Shown one piece after another: positions 16,791 through 26,365 of a DNA stretch of 64,000 bases. A model generated the notes under the pieces. It was given only the letters and a program-made list of their open reading frames with translations. It searched no databases and was not told the DNA's origin. This DNA is from an uncultured Muribaculaceae bacterium (GTDB lineage Bacteria > Bacteroidota > Bacteroidia > Bacteroidales > Muribaculaceae): contig CAJUJB010000007.1 of the NCBI GenBank assembly GCA_910586595.1, forward strand, positions 1-64,000. The letters run 5' to 3'. Made by a program: the position numbers and the translations under genes. Position 1 is the first letter of the stretch, and each line of letters opens with the position of its first letter.

Positions 16791-18263
16791 TCAATAGGCC
16801 ATCACGCTCTTGCGGGAGGCATCTATCTTGAGGAGTATGAATAGTAATATTGTGAAGCCCCACAGCGACGATCCTCCGTAGCTGAAGAAGGGCAGCGGTA
16901 TACCGATCACAGGGCATAGCCCGATGACCATACCTATGTTGATGCAGAAATGGAAAATGAAGTAGGAGGCCACGCAATAGGCATAGACCCGGCCGAAGGT
17001 GGTTGGTTGCCGCTCGCCGATTGCCAGCACACGCAGAATGAGCCCAAGGAACAGAAGGGTGACAATCATAGCGCCTACGAAGCCTTCTTCCTCACCGATT
17101 GTGCAGAAGATAAAGTCGGTGTGCTGCTCGGGTACGTATTTGAGCTTGGTCTGTGTGCCGTTGAGGAAGCCTTTGCCGAAAAATCCACCCGAGCCGATGG
17201 CTATTTTCGACTGGTTGACATTGTAGCCTGCGTTACGGAGATCCTCAACTATGCCCAGTGCGACCTGGATGCGGAGCTTCTGGTGGGGCTGGAGTTTATC
17301 GAAGGCGAAGTTTACCGAGAAGAGAAACGCAACGGCGAGCACTGCCGTGGCAACGGTGACATAGAGGCTCGGTTTGCGGTATTTTATAGCCTCGATCACT
17401 ACGTAGACACATGCGACACCGATGATTCCGAGGGCTACAGCGAGCCCCGGCACAGGAATTCCGGCGAGGTCGAGGCCATACTCAACCAAGCCCGTTCCGG
17501 CGAACCAGAATATGAGGTTTCGTCCGATCTCGAGCCGTTTTGAGTAAATTACGGCCATGCCAACCATCACGACCATGATCATGATGAAGACAATAAATTC
17601 GCCGGTCGGTACGCCGAGAATCATGGTCTCGGTATACTTGATGGCAACGACGAATATCACCACCGCGAATACGGCGCCGAAGAGCACCAGACCGCTCATG
17701 CCTTCGCGGTAAAGAACGAAAAACAGAGCCATGAAGGTAAGCGCCGAGCCCGTCTCATTCTGGAGAAGAATGAAGATTATAGGGAGGAAGATTATGGTCA
17801 GTGCCTTGACATAATTCATCGGTTTGGCGTTCAGCACAAAGTGATAACTGCTGAATAGCTTGGCCAGCGCGAGCGCTGTGGCGAATTTGGCAAATTCCGC
17901 AGGTTGAAGGCTCATGGCCCCTCCGAATGAAATCCAGGATTTCGACCCCTTGATGTCGTGGGCTATGAATGGCGTGACTGCCAGCAGGATAACCACGGCA
18001 ATATATATCGGGAAGGCATATGTCTCATACATCCGGGCATCTACCAGCAAGATCACCAGGCCGAGGCCGAGCGAGAGTCCTATCCAGCGTAACTGCTTTC
18101 CGGAGAACTCGGTGTAGGCAAACATCGAGGCGTTGTCGAAGTCGTAGCTTGCCGCATAGATACTCACCATGCCGGCAAGAACCATGATCATGTAGATGAT
18201 CACCGTAGTCCAGTCGAGATTCCGGAAGGTCGACGAGGGGTCATTTCTTCTTGGCAGGGGCAT
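16791..18263 (-). CDS. rodA: Rod-shape-determining SEDS glycosyltransferase RodA
   Basis: RodA polymerises lipid II into glycan strands during side-wall growth, working with PBP2 and the MreBCD scaffold. The 490-aa protein is polytopic, with the SEDS stretch KGSKSWISFGGAMSLQPAEFAKFA, QNETGSALTF, EQHTDFIFCTIGEEEGFVGA and the C-terminal PFFSYGGSS. It is about 100 aa longer than E. coli RodA; extra membrane segments in the middle (about residues 200-300) account for this, as usual in Bacteroidetes. The start overlaps the PBP2 gene by 23 bp. Confidence 0.95.
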   Translation of the reverse strand: MPLPRRNDPSSTFRNLDWTTVIIYMIMVLAGMVSIYAASYDFDNASMFAYTEFSGKQLRWIGLSLGLGLVILLVDARMYETYAFPIYIAVVILLAVTPFIAHDIKGSKSWISFGGAMSLQPAEFAKFATALALAKLFSSYHFVLNAKPMNYVKALTIIFLPIIFILLQNETGSALTFMALFFVLYREGMSGLVLFGAVFAVVIFVVAIKYTETMILGVPTGEFIVFIMIMVVMVGMAVIYSKRLEIGRNLIFWFAGTGLVEYGLDLAGIPVPGLAVALGIIGVACVYVVIEAIKYRKPSLYVTVATAVLAVAFLFSVNFAFDKLQPHQKLRIQVALGIVEDLRNAGYNVNQSKIAIGSGGFFGKGFLNGTQTKLKYVPEQHTDFIFCTIGEEEGFVGAMIVTLLFLGLILRVLAIGERQPTTFGRVYAYCVASYFIFHFCINIGMVIGLCPVIGIPLPFFSYGGSSLWGFTILLFILLKIDASRKSVMAY

Positions 18264-20100
18264 AGAATATCGACGAGTTAAGCATTTGTTCTTCCATATA
18301 TTTTCTTTCGGGAGCTATGGTGCCTGTTAGATATTTCTCCATCACAAGGCTGCCGATGGGCACACCGTATGTCGCGCCCCAGCCACCATTCTCTACATAT
18401 ACGGCTACGGCAATCTTTGGCTCCTGATAGGGGGCGAAACCCATGAATGCCGAGTGGTCTTTGCCATGCGGGTTCTGGGCCGTACCTGTCTTTCCGCAAA
18501 CCTCGATGCCGGGTATGGCGGCGCGGCGGCAGGTACCGCCGGTGACGGCCATGCGCATGCCTTCGGCAAGATCGTTGTAGTAATGGGCTTCAACGGTAGG
18601 ATGTTTCACCGTCAGGACTTCGGGTGGCATCACTGTATCCTGAATCTCCTTTACAACATGAGGGATAACATAGTGCCCGCGGTTGGCGATCGTAGCCGAG
18701 AGATTGGCGATCTGGAGTGGTGTGGCAAGTATCTCACCCTGGCCTATGGCAACTGAGATAATTGTGTTGGCACTCCAGTGCCCCTCGGAGTAGAATTTGT
18801 CGTAGAACTTGGCATTAGGAATAAATCCTCGGCCTTCGCCCGGCAGGTCGACTCCGAGTTTATATCCGTAGCCCATCGATACGAGATGGTTCTTCCATAT
18901 CTCGAAGGCTTTGGCTGAGCTGCCGTATTTGCTCCTCTTGTCGATCATGGCTTTGAAACCCCAGCAGAAAAACGCGTTGCACGACGTCTGGATTGCGGGT
19001 TTCAGCGGGAGGGGAGAGGCATGGCCGTGGCAACCTACACGCAATCCACCGTTGATATAGCCGTGTGAGCAAGGATAAGTGGTGTTGAGGTCGATGATGC
19101 CTTCCTGAAGGAATATCAGGCCTTGTGTGGGCTTGAATGTCGAGCCGGGAGGATAAGCACCCATGAGGGCCCGGTCGAAAAGTGGCCATGATTCATCCTT
19201 AACCAGTTGCTGGTAGTTTTTACCACGCTGGCGACCGACGAGCAGAGTCGGGTCATAATTTGGCATTGACACCATGCACAGAATCTCTCCTGTGGAGGGC
19301 TCTATGGCGACCACGGCACCGCGTTTGCCGACCATAAGCGACTCGGCGTACTGCTGGAGCTTGATGTCGAGACTTAAGCGCAGGTCGCGCCCGGAAATAG
19401 GCTCGATGTCATGTGCGCCATCTTCATACCGGCCCTGGATACGGCCGCGTGCGTCGCGTATGAGTATTTCCACACCTTTGACTCCACGCAGATACGGTTC
19501 GTAGCTCTTCTCGATGCCGAGGTCACCCGTGTAGTCGCCGGGGGCATAGTAGTCGTCTCTGTCGATGTCGGCTTGTGAAACCTCACGTATGTTTCCCAAA
19601 ACATTGGCCGCCGTCGGATGCTTGTACTGCCTCAATATTCGTTTCTGGATGAAGAAGCCAGGGAAACGGTAGAGTTTCTCCTGCAAGCGGCCGTAATCCT
19701 GCGCCGAGAGCTGGGTCATCAGTCGCTGGGGGGTATATGATGAGTAGCCCGGATTGAGCCGCTTGTCTTTCATGTCGGCAAAGCGTTTGACAAGGGCCTC
19801 GGGGGTGATGTTGAGGGTCGCGCAGAAATCGAGGGTGTCGAAGGGCTGTACGTCGCGCGGTATGAGCATCACGTCGTAAGCCGGCTGGTTGAATACCACC
19901 AGTTCGCCGTTGCGGTCGTAGATAAGGCCGCGCGACGGATATACCGTCTTCTTCAGAAATGCATTTGAATCGGCCGAACGCTTGTATTTCTCATCGGCAA
20001 GCTGGAGGTCGAAAAGGCGGATAAGATATATCAGAGCAATCAGCACGATAAATCCGCCGATTATATATTTACGTTTTTCAAGATTATAGTTCTTTCTCAA
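18241..20100 (-). CDS. mrdA: Penicillin-binding protein 2 (elongasome transpeptidase)
   Basis: Inner-membrane class B PBP that crosslinks peptidoglycan during elongation as partner of RodA. The 619-aa protein has one N-terminal membrane helix (about 12-30), a pedestal domain, and a transpeptidase domain with the active-site motif STFK (Ser320 to Lys323), the SCN triad and KTGT. It is the natural target of mecillinam-type beta-lactams. Overlap with rodA and position after mreD show it is part of the mre operon. Confidence 0.96.
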   Translation of the reverse strand: MRKNYNLEKRKYIIGGFIVLIALIYLIRLFDLQLADEKYKRSADSNAFLKKTVYPSRGLIYDRNGELVVFNQPAYDVMLIPRDVQPFDTLDFCATLNITPEALVKRFADMKDKRLNPGYSSYTPQRLMTQLSAQDYGRLQEKLYRFPGFFIQKRILRQYKHPTAANVLGNIREVSQADIDRDDYYAPGDYTGDLGIEKSYEPYLRGVKGVEILIRDARGRIQGRYEDGAHDIEPISGRDLRLSLDIKLQQYAESLMVGKRGAVVAIEPSTGEILCMVSMPNYDPTLLVGRQRGKNYQQLVKDESWPLFDRALMGAYPPGSTFKPTQGLIFLQEGIIDLNTTYPCSHGYINGGLRVGCHGHASPLPLKPAIQTSCNAFFCWGFKAMIDKRSKYGSSAKAFEIWKNHLVSMGYGYKLGVDLPGEGRGFIPNAKFYDKFYSEGHWSANTIISVAIGQGEILATPLQIANLSATIANRGHYVIPHVVKEIQDTVMPPEVLTVKHPTVEAHYYNDLAEGMRMAVTGGTCRRAAIPGIEVCGKTGTAQNPHGKDHSAFMGFAPYQEPKIAVAVYVENGGWGATYGVPIGSLVMEKYLTGTIAPERKYMEEQMLNSSIFYAPAKKK

Positions 20101-20188
20101 CTTTGGGCTTTCTTTTGGAGGTGAGGAGGTTTAATCCCCGGGAGAAATATGTTTATATAATTGTGGAAAACTGACGCGCCGGCAGCCT

Positions 20189-20713
20189 TTAAGCCGAGTA
20201 ACTCTCGCGTCGGCGCATCGTGAGGCAGTCGATGGCGTAGAGCAGGATGAAGGTATATGCGGTGGAGGCGGCTATGCGCAGCACAAGGAGGCGGAAACTG
20301 AAGAATTGGAATGCCTCCACTGTGAAGACCATTGCCGCATAGATCAGCACCATAGTGAGCATATATTTCATATACGCCGCGTGCCCCATTGCATGCGATG
20401 ATGGGCTGCGGCCTGCGAGGTCATCATCCATGGAGACATAGAGATGGAAGACCGGCTTGCGGGCGAAGGCGAGCACTGTGCAGCAAAGGGCGTTGACTCC
20501 GGGTGTGTCGCAGAATATGTCGAGCATGAAGCCCGTCAGAAATCCGAGGAAGGTAGATAGGTTGGTGCCCACCGTGACCGGGAGGGTGATGATGAGGTAG
20601 AGGAATACCAGAGGCACGGCCACGTTGAATAGAATCGCGTGGTTGAACACGATTGCCTGCGCCGGGATGAGGAGCAGGAATATAATTGCGTATTTGATGA
20701 AATACTTGGTCAT
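20189..20713 (-). CDS. mreD: Rod-shape-determining protein MreD
   Basis: A small polytopic inner-membrane protein (174 aa, about five to six hydrophobic segments) of the elongasome. Sequence conservation is low, so position is the main evidence. It starts with a one-base overlap to the mreC stop (TGATG) and is followed by PBP2 and rodA. The segment LSTFLGFLTGFMLDIFCDTPGVNAL resembles the MreD family signature. Confidence 0.88.
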   Translation of the reverse strand: MTKYFIKYAIIFLLLIPAQAIVFNHAILFNVAVPLVFLYLIITLPVTVGTNLSTFLGFLTGFMLDIFCDTPGVNALCCTVLAFARKPVFHLYVSMDDDLAGRSPSSHAMGHAAYMKYMLTMVLIYAAMVFTVEAFQFFSFRLLVLRIAASTAYTFILLYAIDCLTMRRRESYSA

Positions 20714-21582
20714 CAGGTGCCGAATGGATTCTTTTTTGAGTCGTTTTCTTCGCCTGCACGGAGGGCATTGAGCTCATCGGCCTGGTTGTTGACAACTACC
20801 TGGACATTACTCAAGGTGGTGAAGTCGGCCAGCAGGCGTATGCGCAGTGTGAAGAAATTCTGGTTTTTATCGGTGTCATCATCCATGACTACACCAACGG
20901 GCAGGCCGGCAGGGAAGACTGCCGAATATCCGCTGGTGACAATAGTGTCGCCTACTTCAAATATGGTGTGGCGGGGCAACTCTTCAAGCGATGCCTCCGT
21001 TGGACTTTGGCCATTCCATACCAGTGAGCCGAAGTACTCGCTCCGCTTAATTTTGCAAGACAGACGGAAGTGCGGGTTGAGCAGCGATATGACTCTCGCG
21101 CTTGATGGCCCTACATTGCTCACGATGCCGACCACACCGTTACGGTCAATGACTCCGAGCTCGGGTTTCACACCGTCGTCGGAGCCCTTGTTGATGGTAA
21201 GGTAATTGTAGGGATGGGCGATGGAGTTGTTGATTACGTGCGCCGTGATAAAGTCGAAGTGGCGCACGTCGGGATCAAGCACGAGGGTATCGGTGAAGCG
21301 CTGTTCCTCATAGCCGTCGATAATTTCCTTGAGCATGGCGTTCTCGGCCTGCAGCTGGGCATTACGGCGGTTGAGGTCATCGTTTATTTCATGGAGGTTG
21401 AAATACGATGTCACATTGTTGGCTCCTTTGTATGCTGTCGATGCCAGGCGGCCAGCCGAAGTGATATAGACATGCTGACGGTAAGGGTCGTCTTTAAAGA
21501 GCAGCATGCAGCTTATCACCACGAAAAACGTGAAGACAAACCACTTGCTGTGTCTTACCAGAAAGCTGAATAACTCGTTCAC
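20713..21582 (-). CDS. mreC: Rod-shape-determining protein MreC
   Basis: MreC links the cytoplasmic MreB filament to periplasmic PBP2. The 289-aa protein has a membrane helix at about 12-28, a coiled coil (about 55-95, LNRRNAQLQAENAMLKEII) and the beta-rich MreC domain (TINKGSDDGVKPELGVIDRNGVVGIVSNV, VGDTIVTSGYSAVFPAGLPVGVV). It follows mreB by 30 bp. Confidence 0.95.
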   Translation of the reverse strand: MNELFSFLVRHSKWFVFTFFVVISCMLLFKDDPYRQHVYITSAGRLASTAYKGANNVTSYFNLHEINDDLNRRNAQLQAENAMLKEIIDGYEEQRFTDTLVLDPDVRHFDFITAHVINNSIAHPYNYLTINKGSDDGVKPELGVIDRNGVVGIVSNVGPSSARVISLLNPHFRLSCKIKRSEYFGSLVWNGQSPTEASLEELPRHTIFEVGDTIVTSGYSAVFPAGLPVGVVMDDDTDKNQNFFTLRIRLLADFTTLSNVQVVVNNQADELNALRAGEENDSKKNPFGT

Positions 21583-21612
21583 TGCCGGATACTTGGAGCC
21601 GAAAGGGTAGGT

Positions 21613-22632
21613 TTACCGGATGAGGAAGGAGAAACGGTGGATGTTCTTGAGTGCCACTCCGGTACCCTTTGCCACGCAGAGCAGGGGATCATCGGCGATA
21701 TGGAACTGGATTCCGATCTTGTCGATGAGACGCTTGTCGAGACCGCGCAGCAACGCACCGCCGCCGGCAAGGTAGATGCCGTTCTTGACAATGTCGGCAT
21801 ACAGCTCGGGAGGAGTCTGCTCAAGTGCGCTGAGGACGGCAGCTTCAATCTTGCTGATGGTCTTCTCGATGCAGTGGCAGATTTCCTGGTAGCTTACAGG
21901 CACCTCGAGCGGAAGGGCTGTCATGAGGTTGGGGCCATGTACGACGTAGTCTTCCGGCGGATTCTCAAGCTCGGTGAGCGCTGAGCCTACGTGCATTTTA
22001 ATCTGCTCGGCTGTGCGGACACCAACCTTTATATTGTGTGCGCGGCGCATGTGATTGAGAATGTCGTCGGTGAGGTCATCGCCGGCAATCTGGATACTCT
22101 TGTTGCTCACGATGCCGCCGAGCGAGATTACGGCAATTTCTGTCGTACCACCACCTATATCGACGATCATGTTGCCTTGGGGCGCCTCAACGTCAAGACC
22201 GATACCGAGGGCGGCAGCCATAGGCTCGTGGATCATGTATACGTCACGGCCGTCGGCGTGCTCCGACGAGTCGCGCACGGCGCGTACCTCAACTTCGGTC
22301 GAGCCTGAAGGTATACCCACCACCATGCGGAGTGAAGGTGAGAACCAGTTGTTTTTGGTCGAAGCCTTCTTCACCAGACCGCGGATCATAAGTTCGGCGG
22401 CATTGAAGTCGGCAATCACACCTTTGCGCAGCGGGCGTACGGTGCGGATGCCGGGGTGGCCTTTTCCTTCCATCTGGTGTGCCTCTTTACCCACAGCGAT
22501 AAGTTTATCGGTGCGGTTGTCGAGGGCCACGATCGATGGCTCGTTGATAACGATCTTATCGTTGTGTATGATTATCGTATTGGCTGTGCCAAGGTCGATT
22601 GCAATTTCTTTTGTGAGTGAGAAAAGTCTCAT
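21613..22632 (-). CDS. mreB: Actin-like cell-shape protein MreB
   Basis: A bacterial actin that forms membrane-bound filaments guiding side-wall synthesis. The 339-aa protein has the phosphate 1 motif IDLGTANT near the N-terminus, the phosphate 2 motif DIGGGTTEIAVISLGG, and the adenosine motif AGGGALLRGLDKRL near the C-terminus. It is the first cell-shape gene after purH and is preceded by a 162-bp gap with a strong RNA hairpin. Confidence 0.97.
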   Translation of the reverse strand: MRLFSLTKEIAIDLGTANTIIIHNDKIVINEPSIVALDNRTDKLIAVGKEAHQMEGKGHPGIRTVRPLRKGVIADFNAAELMIRGLVKKASTKNNWFSPSLRMVVGIPSGSTEVEVRAVRDSSEHADGRDVYMIHEPMAAALGIGLDVEAPQGNMIVDIGGGTTEIAVISLGGIVSNKSIQIAGDDLTDDILNHMRRAHNIKVGVRTAEQIKMHVGSALTELENPPEDYVVHGPNLMTALPLEVPVSYQEICHCIEKTISKIEAAVLSALEQTPPELYADIVKNGIYLAGGGALLRGLDKRLIDKIGIQFHIADDPLLCVAKGTGVALKNIHRFSFLIR

Positions 22633-22668
22633 TTTCGGGATTGGGGAGGGACTTTGTTGGTTGCTTAT

Positions 22669-22755
22669 GAACTCATCAGGCCTTTCCAGTGGGCCGTGAG
22701 CGCCTTTCGAGAGGGTGCTCTGACTTCAGTAAACGGGAAAAGGCGAGATGAGTTC
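22669..22755 (-). ncRNA. Structured leader upstream of mreB
   Basis: On the minus strand GAACTCATC (22755-22747) pairs with GATGAGTTC (22677-22669). Just inside, GCCTTT-TCC pairs with GGAAAGGC. Together this makes a closing helix of about 17 bp with a small internal loop and one bulge around 40-50 nt of further foldable sequence. No U-tract follows, so a plain terminator is unlikely. It lies between purH and mreB and would be in the mreB 5' leader. No known RNA family recognised. Confidence 0.5.
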
Positions 22756-22794
22756 TATATAATAATGGTGAAATGTGCAAATTGTTCGGCGTGA

Positions 22795-24327
22795 TCAATG
22801 GCGGAAATGGCGGAAGCCAGTCATAACCATTGTCATGCCGTTGTTGCGGCAGTATTCCACCGAGTCGGTGTCGCGGATCGAGCCGCCCGGTTGGATTACG
22901 TTGTCAACCCCTGCAGTATGCGCGATCTCCACGCAGTCGGCGAAGGGGAAGAAGGCATCGGAGGCCATGGTCGAGCCTGCAAGGTCGAAGCCGAAGCTGC
23001 GGGCTTTCTCAATGGCGTGGCGGAGGGCATCGACGCGTGAGGTCTGACCCACACCTGATGCGAGGAGCTGACCGTTGCGGGCCAGTACGATGGCATTACT
23101 CTTGGAGTGCTTCACAATCTTGTTGGCGAAGAGCATGTCGGCGGCCATCTGGTCGGTAAGGGTTTCACCTGCAACGAGTTTGAGATCTTCAGCGGTCTCT
23201 ACTTTGTCGTCGGGCTGCTGCATGAGGACGCCTCCGAGGATGGTGCGCATCTTCATTGCAGGTGCGGCTGCCTGACGGCGTTTGAGCACGATGCGGTTTT
23301 TCTTCTGGCAGAGGATTGCGAGTGCGTCGTCGGTGTATTCGGGGGCGATGATCACCTCGAAGAAAATCTTGCCGATTTCTTCGGCTGCTGTGGCGTCGAT
23401 CTTTTCGTTGCAGATGATGATGCCGCCGAAAGCCGATACGGGGTCGCCTGCCAAAGCGTCTTTCCACGCATCGAGAACCATCGGGCGTGAGGCAAGGCCG
23501 CAGGCGTTGTTGTGCTTGAGGATAGCTACGGTTGTAGTATCGAATTCATCGATAAGCGCGCAGGCGGCATCGATGTCGAGGAGGTTGTTATAGGAGATTT
23601 CTTTGCCGTGAATCTGCTCGAAGAGGGCGTCGAAGTCGCCGTAATAACGGGCAACCTGATGGGGGTTCTCGCCATAGCGAAGTGCCTTCGAGCCGTCGAC
23701 GGCTACACGGAGATGCTCGGTCGAATTGCCGCCTGTAAGGGCAAACCAGTTGAAGATTGCCGAGTCATAACCTGAAGAGACTGCGAATGCCTCCTGGGCA
23801 AGGAAACGACGTTCTTCCAGAGTAGAATTGGCGCCGTTGCGGTCGAGTATACCTTCGAGATATGCGAATTGCGCATCTGAAGCGACTATGACAGTGTCGG
23901 CGAAGTTCTTGGCGGCTGCGCGGATAAGCGAGATGCCGCCGATGTCGATTTTCTCAATGATGTCTTGCTCTGACGCGCCAGATGCCACGGTAGCTTCGAA
24001 GGGGTAGAGATCGACGATGACGAGATCAATTGTGGGGATTGCATATTCGGCGAGTTCTGCGCGGTCGCCTTCGTTGTCGCGGCGGGCGAGAATGCCACCG
24101 AATACTTTGGGGTGAAGCGTCTTTACGCGGCCGCCAAGTATTGAAGGATAGCCTGTAAGGTCTTCAACGGCGCGGCAGGGGATGCCGAGGCTCTCTATGA
24201 ATGAGCGCGAGCCACCAGTTGAAAGAAGTTCTACGCCGAGGGCGTGCAATTTTTTGACAATCGGAGTAATGCGGTCTTTGCTGTAGACCGAAACAAGTGC
24301 TGTGCGGATGGGTTTGAGTGTCGACAT
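22795..24327 (-). CDS. purH: Bifunctional AICAR transformylase / IMP cyclohydrolase
   Basis: Performs the last two steps of de novo IMP synthesis. The 510-aa protein has an N-terminal cyclohydrolase domain (STGGSRSFIE, GRVKTLHPKVFGGIL) and a C-terminal transformylase domain (KHNNACGLAS with the catalytic Lys-His pair, and the end motif QPGGSIRDTDSVEYC). It sits upstream of mreB, as in many Bacteroidales. A TAATTTTG -7 element lies about 30 bp upstream of the start. Confidence 0.97.
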   Translation of the reverse strand: MSTLKPIRTALVSVYSKDRITPIVKKLHALGVELLSTGGSRSFIESLGIPCRAVEDLTGYPSILGGRVKTLHPKVFGGILARRDNEGDRAELAEYAIPTIDLVIVDLYPFEATVASGASEQDIIEKIDIGGISLIRAAAKNFADTVIVASDAQFAYLEGILDRNGANSTLEERRFLAQEAFAVSSGYDSAIFNWFALTGGNSTEHLRVAVDGSKALRYGENPHQVARYYGDFDALFEQIHGKEISYNNLLDIDAACALIDEFDTTTVAILKHNNACGLASRPMVLDAWKDALAGDPVSAFGGIIICNEKIDATAAEEIGKIFFEVIIAPEYTDDALAILCQKKNRIVLKRRQAAAPAMKMRTILGGVLMQQPDDKVETAEDLKLVAGETLTDQMAADMLFANKIVKHSKSNAIVLARNGQLLASGVGQTSRVDALRHAIEKARSFGFDLAGSTMASDAFFPFADCVEIAHTAGVDNVIQPGGSIRDTDSVEYCRNNGMTMVMTGFRHFRH

Positions 24328-24355
24328 TGGGCTATTTCTTGTAGCTATTGGATTG

Positions 24356-24363
24356 CAAAATTA
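24356..24363 (-). promoter_or_regulatory. -7 element of purH
   Basis: TAATTTTG on the minus strand (24363-24356) matches TAnnTTTG. It predicts a leader of about 20 nt for purH. The -33 region is weak. Confidence 0.6.
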
Positions 24364-24500
24364 CGAAAAATTTGCGGTATCTTTTATTTTTATGCGTAAA
24401 GTTTTTTTACAATTATTCCTTTACTGGGGCACTTTGTTGGCATGCTGTATCTTCGCGACGCATGCAGGCAGGGCTTATTCGTTGTATTACAGTGGAGTAT

Positions 24501-24530
24501 AAAAGAAAGCCGCACCCTTGCGGGCGCGGC
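24501..24530 (-). terminator. Terminator after the DASS transporter gene
   Basis: On the minus strand a stem starting GCCGCGCCC, with a GCAA loop, closes with GGGTGCGGC (24530-24509; one G-T pair). It is followed by CTTTCTTTTA (24508-24501). Confidence 0.82.
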
Positions 24531-24555
24531 TGGTATATATGGCTGTAGGCAATGA

Positions 24556-26070
24556 TCAGAATATGCCGTGGCTGCCGCAGAAGATAAGGACGGCGTAGCC
24601 GAGCACAAGGCCTACCGCGCCCATGATAAGGCCGGTGGTAACCATGTATTTCTGCTTGATGAAGCCGGTGGCATCTGCAAGGGCGTTCGGAGGTGTCGAG
24701 ATGGGGAGAACCATGGCGAGCGATGAGCAGATAGCCACACCGATGAGCAGGGTAGATACACCGCCGAGGTCAGCAAGCTGCTCGGTCATCGAAGCACCTG
24801 CAATGGCAAGTATGGGCACGAATAGAGCGGCGGTTGCTGTGTGGCTGATGAAGTTGGCCATAAGGTAACAGAGCAGGCCGGAGCCGATGATGACAACGAG
24901 GGGCGACCAGCTTCCGAAGGGGATGGCCTCGATCATGTTGGCGGCAAGGCCCGATTGCTTCATGGCCACGCCAAGTGCGAAGGCGCCGGCAATCATCCAG
25001 AGGATGCTCCAAGAGATTTGCTCAAGGTCACGCTTGGTAATCACACCAGCCATACAGAGTACGCCTACGGGCAACATGGCCACAACGTTGGCGTTGACGC
25101 CGGTGATTGAGTCGGTAAGCCAGAGAAGAACGGTGATGGCGAATGTGATATATACCACTACATCGCGCCAGCTTGCGTCGTGATGGCTCTCGATCTGGAG
25201 GTAGATCTGTTTCTGCTTGAAGGGGAAGAGGCGACGGAGAACAATCCAGGCGATGAAAAGGAGTACGAGTGTAAGAGGCACCATCACCATCATCCATTGG
25301 CCGAAGCCTATGCCCATGTTCATGCCAGTGGGATCGTTGAGGAATTTAAGGGCGATGGCGTTAGGAGGTGTGCCGATAGGTGTGCCCATACCACCGATAT
25401 TGGCTCCGATAGGAATGGCAAGTGCGAGACCGATCTTGCCTTTGCCGTCGGCGGGCAGAGCTTTGAGCACAGGCGCGAGGAAGGTAAGCATCATCGCTGC
25501 GGTGGCGGTGTTGCTGATGAACATGGAGAATACTGCAGTTACGAGGAGGAAGCCAAGCAGAACGTTCTCCGATTTTACGCCGAAGGGCGCGAGCATGACT
25601 TTGGCGAGTTTGACATCGAGGCCGCTTTTGGTGGCTGCAATGGCTATGATGAAGCCGCCGATGAAGAGCATGATGGTCGGGTCGGCGAAGCAGTGCAGTA
25701 TGGCGGTGTTGCTTACGAGATTCTCAAATTTTTCACCTATGCCGTCGGTCTGGAAAAACCATAGGGCACTGTCGGATGTGCAGAACAGCAACAGAACTAC
25801 AACTATAAGCGATGTGGTCCATGCCGGAACTGAATCGAACAGCCACATAAGGGCAGCGAAGGCAAAGATGGCTATGACGCGGTGCTGCACTGGGTTGAGG
25901 TCGGGCAAGCCGTAGAGCTCAGATGGTGCGATCCACAGGAACAGGGATGCGACGATTGCTATAATCAGCTTAAGAGCTTTCAGACCAATAGGATTCCGCT
26001 GCTTGCGGTGGTCTTTTTTCCATTGATGGTAGGCTTCCACAAGATGGAAGCCGTGAAAGATAGTAAACAT
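24556..26070 (-). CDS. DASS-family (SLC13) anion:Na+ symporter
   Basis: A 504-aa inner-membrane transporter of the divalent anion/sodium symporter family, whose members import dicarboxylates, tricarboxylates or sulfate. Two inverted halves each carry the substrate/sodium motif: ISNTATAAMM and the later SHTATAA, with GTPPNAIALKF and STPPNALAD. About eleven to twelve hydrophobic segments are visible. Substrate cannot be told from sequence; a C4-dicarboxylate would suit a succinate-producing gut anaerobe. It has its own promoter and terminator and is monocistronic. Confidence 0.9.
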   Translation of the reverse strand: MFTIFHGFHLVEAYHQWKKDHRKQRNPIGLKALKLIIAIVASLFLWIAPSELYGLPDLNPVQHRVIAIFAFAALMWLFDSVPAWTTSLIVVVLLLFCTSDSALWFFQTDGIGEKFENLVSNTAILHCFADPTIMLFIGGFIIAIAATKSGLDVKLAKVMLAPFGVKSENVLLGFLLVTAVFSMFISNTATAAMMLTFLAPVLKALPADGKGKIGLALAIPIGANIGGMGTPIGTPPNAIALKFLNDPTGMNMGIGFGQWMMVMVPLTLVLLFIAWIVLRRLFPFKQKQIYLQIESHHDASWRDVVVYITFAITVLLWLTDSITGVNANVVAMLPVGVLCMAGVITKRDLEQISWSILWMIAGAFALGVAMKQSGLAANMIEAIPFGSWSPLVVIIGSGLLCYLMANFISHTATAALFVPILAIAGASMTEQLADLGGVSTLLIGVAICSSLAMVLPISTPPNALADATGFIKQKYMVTTGLIMGAVGLVLGYAVLIFCGSHGIF

Positions 26071-26167
26071 GATAATATAATTGTGAAGATAATGTCAGCT
26101 ACTTTCGCTTTGGCTTGGAGAGGCCGCCTGTGTATGCCCTTCACGGGCGTTTTTTCAAAATCGGGTG

Positions 26168-26175
26168 CAAAGTTA
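26168..26175 (-). promoter_or_regulatory. -7 element of the DASS transporter gene
   Basis: TAACTTTG (26175-26168, minus strand) matches TAnnTTTG. It would give a leader of about 90 nt, which contains a short GCCC/GGGC hairpin. Confidence 0.55.
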
Positions 26176-26310
26176 TGGAAAAAATCGATAGATTGCAGCA
26201 TCGTAGGGGCTATTTCGTCCGAAATTTATTTTTATCCCGCTATGGAATTTGTGAATTGATAGGTATAACCGATTGCCGCCCCGATTAATAAGAAATGAGA
26301 GAGGCGGGCA

Positions 26311-26342
26311 ATAAAAAAACCGGCCTTTCGACCGGTTTTTTA
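26311..26342 (-). terminator. Terminator after korB
   Basis: A-rich bases, ACCGG, a loop, CCGGT and T-rich bases form a symmetric hairpin with T runs on both strands. It ends the korAB transcript and could work in both directions. Confidence 0.87.
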
Positions 26343-26365
26343 GTATAGTTTTGTCTCGTGCGGGC

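Noticed and set aside
22669..22755. Hammerhead-like CUGAUGAG and CGAAA words in the mreB leader
   Set aside because: The order along the RNA (GUC, CGAAA, CUGAUGA) is not any of the circular orders of a hammerhead core, and CUGAUGAG is already used in the closing helix.
22669..22755. Small SRP RNA (GUUUAC...GUCAG in the leader)
   Set aside because: The strictly conserved GGAAGGAAGCAGCC part of the SRP hairpin is absent.
24392..24502. 36-codon hydrophobic plus-strand frame between purH and the DASS gene
   Set aside because: It lies in an A/T-rich divergent gap, has no clear -7/-33 and ends next to a terminator of the other strand.
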